Source: Candidatus Dadabacteria bacterium
GTDB lineage: Bacteria > Desulfobacterota_D > UBA1144 > Nemesobacterales > JAJCZQ01
Length of the DNA: 7,209 bases
Direction: 5' to 3'
Assembly (NCBI GenBank): GCA_030624695.1
Contig: JAUXJP010000047.1
Span: 1 to 7,209 of the forward strand
Shown piece after piece: positions 1 through 5,100 of this stretch. Position numbers and translations under genes: made by a program. The first letter of the stretch is position 1. Every line of letters starts with the position of its first letter. The notes beneath the pieces are model-generated. The model had not been told where the DNA came from, did no database searches, and saw only the letters and a program-made list of their open reading frames with translations.

Positions 1-392
1 ATGCCTTCAAATCCAAGTTTTTCATAGAGTCCGATAGCACTGTGGTTATCAAGCCTTACTTCGAGGATGGCGTGGTTAGCACCTTTGGCCATAAAGTATT
101 CGAGTGTGTCTTCTATCATACTCCTGCCAAGCCCTTGGTTCTGGCAACTTTCATGTACAGCAACTTTAAGTATATGAATCTCGTCATAGATCAGCCAGGA
201 AAGGCAATATCCGACAAGTATCCCTGTATTATCAACGCAGACAATGTTATAAGCCCTGTTGTTTTTAAACTCCATCTCAAAAACTTCTTTGGGCCAGGGT
301 GCTATAAACGCAACCTTCTCGATTTCGATAATCGCATCGATATCTTCAGCCACAAGTTCGACTATAGTGTATTTTGATGCAAGCTGAGCCAT
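1..392 (-). CDS. rimI: RimI-like ribosomal protein S18-alanine N-acetyltransferase (GNAT family), C-terminus cut off by window edge
   Basis: This gene encodes a probable GNAT enzyme that moves an acetyl group from acetyl-CoA to the N-terminal alanine of ribosomal protein S18 in the cytoplasm. From the ATG at 392-390, 130 residues are visible. RimI is usually about 150, so roughly 20 are missing at the left edge. The N-terminal signature IEIEKVAF..PWP is at about residues 22-34. The core strand DEIHILKVAV is at 70-79. The acetyl-CoA loop Q-N-Q-G-L-G is at 84-89. LEVRLDN then LYEKLGF follow at 110-128. Glu111 and Tyr123 are 12 residues apart, as are the catalytic Glu103 and Tyr115 of Salmonella RimI. 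It starts 3 bases after the meaB stop, so co-transcription is likely. A purine-rich stretch (AAGGATAAAG, 410-401) inside the end of meaB may serve as ribosome binding site, though its spacing is long. RimI identity rests on motifs; another GNAT substrate is possible. Confidence 0.85.
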   Translation of the reverse strand, partial: MAQLASKYTIVELVAEDIDAIIEIEKVAFIAPWPKEVFEMEFKNNRAYNIVCVDNTGILVGYCLSWLIYDEIHILKVAVHESCQNQGLGRSMIEDTLEYFMAKGANHAILEVRLDNHSAIGLYEKLGFEG

Positions 393-395
393 TCT

Positions 396-1409
396 TTAAT
401 CTTTATCCTTAAAACTGCTTTTATATAATTTTAGTAACATAGTTGCTGCATGGAAAGTATTTATTTTGCCATCTGTTACTTCTTTTTCCAATAGCTTTAT
501 TTCTTTTTCTATTCCATCCGCACTATAAAAACTCTCTTCAAGCATATTTGTTATCGTTTCATAGAGCCAAGATTTTGATTGCCGGTTCCTGTTCCGTTCA
601 AAAAAACCGTTTTCCCTGACGTGTCCAATATACTCTTCTATCATCGACCAGATTTCTTCAATGCCCGTACTCTTTATTGCCGAACAGGTCATAACCCTGG
701 TCTGCCAGCCCGATTCAGGCTGGTGAAAAAGGTGCACCGCGGTTTCTATCTCTTTTTTTGCAAGCTCTGCTTTCTTAACATTATCACCGTCACATTTATT
801 CACTGCTATCGCATCCGCAATTTCGATAATTCCTCTTTTTATTCCCTGCAGGTCATCACCCGTTCCCGAAAGATGTAGGAGAAGGAAAAAGTCCACCATC
901 GACCTTACTGTAATCTCCGATTGCCCTACACCTACTGTCTCGATAATAATCACATCAAACCCTGCCGCCTCGCAAAGTATTATCGACTCACGTGTGCTTC
1001 TCGTTACCCCGCCTAATGAACCTGAACTAGGGGAAGGCCTGATATACGCATTCTCATCCGTAGATAATTTATCCATCCTCACCTTATCGCCGAGTATGCT
1101 CCCCTTTGATATCTGGCTCGATGGATCGACAGTGAGAACGGCTACTTTCTTTCCGAACTCTTTTGTTAACAGTGACCCGAACACGTCTATAAAACTGCTT
1201 TTTCCTGCTCCAGGAATTCCTGATACGGCAATACGTATGGAATTTCCCGAATGGGGAAGGCATTGTTCGATTATTTCCTGCGAAAATTCCAGGTCGGATC
1301 TAAGCTTACTTTCAATAAGCGTTATGGCCTTGCTAAGGACGGTAATGTCCCCCGACATAATGCCTTTTACGTAACTGTCAGCGGATAAACTGTTTTTTGG
1401 TCTGGCCAT
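396..1409 (-). CDS. meaB: MeaB/ArgK-type GTPase, chaperone of methylmalonyl-CoA mutase
   Basis: This gene encodes a 337-residue cytoplasmic G3E-family GTPase, close to the usual MeaB length. MeaB binds methylmalonyl-CoA mutase, gates adenosylcobalamin delivery and helps remove inactivated cofactor, using GTP hydrolysis. All nucleotide motifs are visible. The P-loop G-I-P-G-A-G-K-S is at 64-71. TVDPSS at 93-98 is a MeaB hallmark. The G3 region ETVGVGQSE is at 157-165. GTGDDLQGIKRGI is at 182-194. The guanine-specificity motif NKCD is at 204-207. The remaining C-terminal helices, from about 260, are where MeaB dimerises. The ATG at 1409 is the first in-frame ATG, but the bases before it are AT-rich with no clear Shine-Dalgarno sequence. 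The gene lies 44 bases after the mutase stop and 3 bases before the acetyltransferase, which supports one operon. It is separate from the mutase, unlike in IcmF, where the GTPase is fused. The old name ArgK (arginine kinase) is misleading for this family. Confidence 0.97.
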   Translation of the reverse strand: MARPKNSLSADSYVKGIMSGDITVLSKAITLIESKLRSDLEFSQEIIEQCLPHSGNSIRIAVSGIPGAGKSSFIDVFGSLLTKEFGKKVAVLTVDPSSQISKGSILGDKVRMDKLSTDENAYIRPSPSSGSLGGVTRSTRESIILCEAAGFDVIIIETVGVGQSEITVRSMVDFFLLLHLSGTGDDLQGIKRGIIEIADAIAVNKCDGDNVKKAELAKKEIETAVHLFHQPESGWQTRVMTCSAIKSTGIEEIWSMIEEYIGHVRENGFFERNRNRQSKSWLYETITNMLEESFYSADGIEKEIKLLEKEVTDGKINTFHAATMLLKLYKSSFKDKD

Positions 1410-1453
1410 AGCAATATTTAATTTTGGATAATAACTAATTAAACCGGATAAAA

Positions 1454-4400
1454 CTAGCTGTGGTTTTCTATAAGAATGTTCAGGATTTTCTCGGCTGCCA
1501 CTGGTATGACCGTACCGGGCCCGAACACTTCGGCAACGCCTGCATCATAGAGAAACTCATAGTCCTGCTTGGGTATGACACCGCCCGCAATAACAACAAT
1601 GTCTTCCCTGCCGTATTTTTTAAGTTCTTCTATAAGTTTAGGCACAAGTGTCTTATGGCCTGCCGCGAGGCTCGAAATACCAAGAATATGCACATCACTT
1701 TCCACTGCCTGCTTTGCAGCTTCTTCCGGGGTCTGGAAAAGTGAACCAATGTCCACATCAAAACCAAGGTCGGCAAAACTGGTTGCAATAACCTTTGCAC
1801 CACGATCATGGCCGTCCTGACCCATCTTGGCAACAAGTATTCTTGGCCTTCTTCCCACAAGCTCTGCAAACCTGTCAGAAATAACCCTTGTCTCTTTAAA
1901 ACTATCGTCACCTGACATTTCAGAAGAGTATACACCCGAAATCGATCTTATCACTGCCTCGTATCTACCACACACCTTCTCACATGCATATGAAATCTCG
2001 CCAAGTGTCGCCCTCTTTCTTGCCGCATCCACAGCAAGCCCGAGCAAATTACCCTCGCCTGTCTCGGCACATTTTGTTATCATTTCAAGTACAGCTTCCA
2101 CTGCTTCATTATCTCTTTCTTCTTTTAGTTTATTAAGCCTGCTGATCTGGGACTGCCTTACAGCCGAGTTATCTATTTCGAGGATCTCAATGTCGCTGTC
2201 CTCGCCGGATATATACTCATTCACTCCGACGATAATATCTTTCTTTGAATCAATCCTTGCCTGCTTTCTTGCGGCAGCTTCCTCGATCCTCATCTTTGGA
2301 ATCCCAGTCTCTATTGCCTTAGTCATTCCGCCAAGCTCTTCCACTTCTTCTATAAGCTCCCACGCCTTCCTTGCGATCTGGTCCGTGAGGTATTCCATGT
2401 AATAAGACCCGGCCCACGGGTCAACTGACCTGCATATATCTGTCTCCCGTTGAAGGTAAAGCTGCGTGTCCCTTGCGATCTTTGCTGAAAAATCAGTCGG
2501 AAGGGCTATTGCTTCATCAAGAGCATTTGTATGTAATGACTGGGTACCGCCAAGTGCCGCTGCAAGAGCTTCCACGCATGTTCGGACAACATTATTATAT
2601 GGGTCCTGTTCCGCGAGGCTCCATCCCGAGGTCTGGCAATGTGTCCTCAGGGCAAGTGATTTGGGATTTTTCGGTTTAAACTGGTTTACAATCTTTGCCC
2701 AGATAAGCCTTCCTGCCCTCATCTTGGCAATCTCCATAAAGTGGTTCATGCCAATGCCCCAGAAAAACGAAATACGCGGCGCAAAATCATCAACATTCAT
2801 TCCCGCCTTAATCCCCGTCCTGATATAATCAAGGCCGTCGGCAAGTGTGTAGGCAAGTTCGATGTCTGCCGTACCCCCGGCTTCCTGGATGTGATAACCG
2901 CTTACGCTTATGGAGTTAAACTTAGGCATGTTTTGCGATGTGTATTTAAAAATGTCCGCAATAATCTTCATGGAGAATTCAGGTGGGTAGATATATGTGT
3001 TTCTCACCATAAACTCTTTAAGGATATCGTTCTGGATTGTCCCGTTTAGTTTTACCTGCTCCACGCCCTGCTCTTCCGCGGCCACGATATAAAAAGCCAT
3101 AATCGGCAGTACTGCGCCGTTCATGGTCATGGATACGGACATCTCATCAAGCGGAATCTGGTCAAAAAGGATTTTCATGTCCTCAACCGAATCAATGGCT
3201 ACGCCTGCTTTTCCTATATCCCCTACAACCCTTGGATGGTCGGAGTCATATCCCCTGTGGGTCGGAAGGTCAAAAGCTATGGAAAGCCCTTTCTGTCCGG
3301 CTGCCAGGTTTCGCCTGTAAAAAGCGTTTGATTCCTCTGCTGTTGAAAACCCTGCATACTGCCTTACAGTCCAGGGCCGCATCACGTACATCGTTGAATA
3401 TGGGCCCCTTAGAAACGGGGGAATACCCGCGGCAAAGTTTAATTGCTCAAGCCCTTTTGTATCTAACTTGGAGTAACTGCTTTTAAGTACCACTTTTTCA
3501 GGTGTATGCCACCCGGCATCACCGTTGGCATTATGTCCATTTTTGCTGACTTTAATATTAGCTAAATCAATACCTGAAAAATCCGGCCTGTTTGCTATAC
3601 CAAAATCAACTTTAATTTTTTCTTGTATATTATTTTGTATAAACCCTGTTTTAAGGCACTCTGTAAATCCGCCTTTATTCTCAACCTCCCGGAAAAGTGT
3701 TAACGCATTTTCCGCTATTTCAGCCGTCAGGACTTCAATATAATAAGACCCTGATGATGGGTCGATAATTTTATCAAGATAGCTTTCTTCTTTGAGAATT
3801 AATTGGGTGTTTTTCGCAAGCCTGGCTGATGGCCCCTCGTTGCCGGCATCAAACGGCATTACCGAAAGCTCATCACAGCCGCCGATTATTGCCGACATAG
3901 CCTCGGTAGTGCTTCTCAGCATATTCTGATTTGGGTCATCGGCTGTTTTGTTTAAGGATGATGTTTTAGAATGGATTTTCATCTCACAGCTTTCATCCGA
4001 GCCGGGAGCATAGTTCTTCACTATCTCTGCCCAGAGTATTCTTACAGCCCGTAGTTTTGCTATTTCCATAAAATAATTTGAACCTACGGTGAATTCAAAA
4101 AACATCTTGCCTGCAATAAAATCCGTATCGAGCCCTTTTTCTTTAAGCCCGGCAATATATTCCGAACCCATTGCAAGCGAATAAGCCAGCTCCCGGACAA
4201 TGTTTGCACCCAGGCTTTTAAAACCTTCACTGCTGACAACAAGTGATTTGTAAATGGGAGAGATAAGATTTATTTCTTTTAATAAATCACTTATCTCATC
4301 AAAACACTGATTTTCTTCATAAGGAAGAGAACCGTTTTCTAATATTTCGTTTAAAGGGCTGAAGTAAAGTCCGCCGGAAAGTTTTTTTATGTCCGCACCG

Positions 4401-4861
4401 GCTTTTTCAGCTTCAGTTATATAGCTTCTGAATGTTTTTAATGGTGAGAGTCCTGCTCTCAGGTTTATATCAATTTTATTTAAAGGGAGCTTCGTTAATA
4501 GCCGGGATAAATCATTAGCTGTAAAATCCAGGCTAAGTGAATCAGCCCCGTCAATCAGTGAATTAAGAACTTCTTTAGGAGTATCTTTACCTAAACTGCT
4601 AATCTCAATATTAATATTCCAGCTGTTGTTCCCGGTCTTGGTACTTCTCGCATACGGGAAAGCGCCCGGCACCTGTTTTGTAAGCCATGAAAGCCCGCCA
4701 AGGTCTTCTGCCGTATAGAATGGTTCAATGGAAAAACCCTCATCAGTATTCCAGAGCAGTTTTTCGTTGTAGTCCGCCCCTTTCAGGTCTTTTATAATCC
4801 TGTCTTTCCATTCCTCTGCTGACACAGGGGAAAATTCATCAAACAATTTGTTTTTACTCAT
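1454..4861 (-). CDS. mutAB: Fused methylmalonyl-CoA mutase: MutA-like non-catalytic half joined to a full MutB catalytic half
   Basis: This gene encodes an adenosylcobalamin-dependent mutase interconverting (R)-methylmalonyl-CoA and succinyl-CoA. The 1135 residues form one uninterrupted frame. Residues 1 to about 420 resemble the small subunit MutA without a B12 domain. Residues from about 425 (RPDFSGIDL, like a free MutB N-terminus) to the end form a complete MutB of about 711 residues. In the MutB half, Arg495, Tyr502, Arg620, Tyr656 and His657 match Arg82, Tyr89, Arg207, Tyr243 and His244 of Propionibacterium MutB at a constant offset of 413. The C-terminal B12 domain (about 1005-1135) carries K1012, D1016 and H1018 in the base-off motif DGHDRG. 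Tyr502 and Arg620 favour methylmalonyl-CoA over isobutyryl-CoA. In the MutA half, the Tyr-His pair aligns with Glu212-Gly213, so it is catalytically dead. There is no P-loop, so this is not IcmF. The start at 4861 follows a GGGTGG stretch about 7 bases upstream. It leads the meaB and rimI operon. Confidence 0.97.
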   Translation of the reverse strand: MSKNKLFDEFSPVSAEEWKDRIIKDLKGADYNEKLLWNTDEGFSIEPFYTAEDLGGLSWLTKQVPGAFPYARSTKTGNNSWNINIEISSLGKDTPKEVLNSLIDGADSLSLDFTANDLSRLLTKLPLNKIDINLRAGLSPLKTFRSYITEAEKAGADIKKLSGGLYFSPLNEILENGSLPYEENQCFDEISDLLKEINLISPIYKSLVVSSEGFKSLGANIVRELAYSLAMGSEYIAGLKEKGLDTDFIAGKMFFEFTVGSNYFMEIAKLRAVRILWAEIVKNYAPGSDESCEMKIHSKTSSLNKTADDPNQNMLRSTTEAMSAIIGGCDELSVMPFDAGNEGPSARLAKNTQLILKEESYLDKIIDPSSGSYYIEVLTAEIAENALTLFREVENKGGFTECLKTGFIQNNIQEKIKVDFGIANRPDFSGIDLANIKVSKNGHNANGDAGWHTPEKVVLKSSYSKLDTKGLEQLNFAAGIPPFLRGPYSTMYVMRPWTVRQYAGFSTAEESNAFYRRNLAAGQKGLSIAFDLPTHRGYDSDHPRVVGDIGKAGVAIDSVEDMKILFDQIPLDEMSVSMTMNGAVLPIMAFYIVAAEEQGVEQVKLNGTIQNDILKEFMVRNTYIYPPEFSMKIIADIFKYTSQNMPKFNSISVSGYHIQEAGGTADIELAYTLADGLDYIRTGIKAGMNVDDFAPRISFFWGIGMNHFMEIAKMRAGRLIWAKIVNQFKPKNPKSLALRTHCQTSGWSLAEQDPYNNVVRTCVEALAAALGGTQSLHTNALDEAIALPTDFSAKIARDTQLYLQRETDICRSVDPWAGSYYMEYLTDQIARKAWELIEEVEELGGMTKAIETGIPKMRIEEAAARKQARIDSKKDIIVGVNEYISGEDSDIEILEIDNSAVRQSQISRLNKLKEERDNEAVEAVLEMITKCAETGEGNLLGLAVDAARKRATLGEISYACEKVCGRYEAVIRSISGVYSSEMSGDDSFKETRVISDRFAELVGRRPRILVAKMGQDGHDRGAKVIATSFADLGFDVDIGSLFQTPEEAAKQAVESDVHILGISSLAAGHKTLVPKLIEELKKYGREDIVVIAGGVIPKQDYEFLYDAGVAEVFGPGTVIPVAAEKILNILIENHS

Positions 4862-4868
4862 TTAGAAG

Positions 4869-4885
4869 CCACCCGCAAAATCGGG
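4869..4885 (-). promoter_or_regulatory. Candidate ribosome binding site of the mutase overlapping a small GC stem
   Basis: On the minus strand the sequence reads CCCG-ATTTTG-CGGG followed at once by TGGC and then the start codon at 4861. The GGGTGG part (about 4874-4869) lies some 7 bases before the ATG and is the best Shine-Dalgarno candidate. Its first three G residues belong to the 4-bp CCCG/CGGG inverted repeat (4882-4885 with 4872-4875, loop of 6). The stem could therefore partly mask the site. With only four base pairs this may be chance. Confidence 0.3.
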
Positions 4886-4889
4886 AAAA

Positions 4890-4909
4890 AGATAAACCAA
4901 AACTTATCT
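4890..4909. repeat. Perfect 6-bp inverted repeat, AGATAA-8-TTATCT, upstream of the mutase
   Basis: AGATAA at 4890-4895 is the exact reverse complement of TTATCT at 4904-4909, with 8 bases between. The whole element is 20 bp, a size typical of operators for dimeric repressors such as the TetR family. It begins 28 bases upstream of the mutase start codon, probably in the leader or near the promoter. It could bind a regulator of propionate metabolism or form a weak hairpin. In AT-rich DNA a 6-bp repeat is also expected by chance, so the call is tentative. Confidence 0.3.
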
Positions 4910-5030
4910 GTTGTAAATATAGGGAATAGTTATGAAATATCTTAACAATATAAATATAATCTCTTTGAAATTTATTACCTAATCAAAATTATGCCGGTAT
5001 ATTCTCTATTGTTGACAAAGAAGGTCTATA

Positions 5031-5093
5031 ATGGTAAGTTCAACATTCTTAACAAGTGGTGAGGAATACAAACAGCTAGTATTATTACATTAA
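5031..5093 (+). CDS. Possible 20-residue leader peptide upstream of the iron permease
   Basis: A short ORF, MVSSTFLTSGEEYKQLVLLH, starts at the ATG in TATAATGG and ends with TAA at 5091-5093, 7 bases before the permease ATG. It is preceded by AGAAGG (5019-5024), a good Shine-Dalgarno match 6 bases from the ATG. The permease's own start has only AT-rich sequence before it. This arrangement would suit a leader whose translation is coupled to that of the permease. The peptide has no recognisable family, no run of one amino acid as in attenuation leaders, and no signal sequence. A chance ORF of this size is quite possible. It is the best explanation I see for the start-like signals at this spot. 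Confidence 0.25.
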   Translation: MVSSTFLTSGEEYKQLVLLH

Positions 5094-5100
5094 TTTTATA

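Larger units (their letters stand above)
4862..5100. other. Divergent intergenic region between the mutase operon and the iron permease
   Basis: These 239 AT-rich bases must hold promoters for both directions, because the flanking genes are divergent. The mutase-proximal end carries two inverted repeats and a possible ribosome binding site. The permease-proximal end holds a possible leader ORF. I could not find a well-spaced -35/-10 pair on either strand. TTGACA (5012-5017) and TATAAT (5027-5032) match consensus perfectly on the plus strand but are only 9 bases apart, so they cannot be a normal sigma-70 pair. A TATATT at 4998-5003 on the plus strand and a TATATTTAC on the minus strand at about 4914-4922 are weak -10 candidates. 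No Fur-box-like palindrome is evident. Confidence 0.8.

Noticed and set aside
42..377. Plus-strand ORF of 111 codons
   Set aside because: It is antisense to the RimI-like gene, has no recognisable domain, and the opposite frame shows clear GNAT motifs.
1827..2402. Plus-strand ORF of 191 codons, serine-rich
   Set aside because: It lies wholly opposite the catalytic half of the mutase. The Ser/Ile-rich product is typical of an antisense shadow frame.
1454..4861. IcmF (fused isobutyryl-CoA mutase with GTPase)
   Set aside because: The length is similar, but there is no P-loop or NKxD in the protein. The B12 domain is C-terminal, the N-terminal half is MutA-like, and the active site has the Tyr/Arg pair typical of methylmalonyl-CoA mutase.
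4932..4982. Plus-strand 16-codon ORF preceded by AGGGA six bases upstream
   Set aside because: It is very short and AT-rich, with a low-complexity product and no gene just downstream to couple to. It is most likely a chance ORF.
5012..5032. TTGACA and TATAAT as a sigma-70 promoter for the permease
   Set aside because: Both hexamers are perfect but only 9 bases apart, against the 16-18 needed. No good partner box lies at the right distance from either.
5058..5065. GGTGAGGA as Shine-Dalgarno sequence of the permease
   Set aside because: It ends 35 bases before the ATG, too far to act directly. No start codon lies at a normal distance, and the in-frame TAG at 5077-5079 excludes an earlier permease start. 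It falls inside the possible leader ORF.
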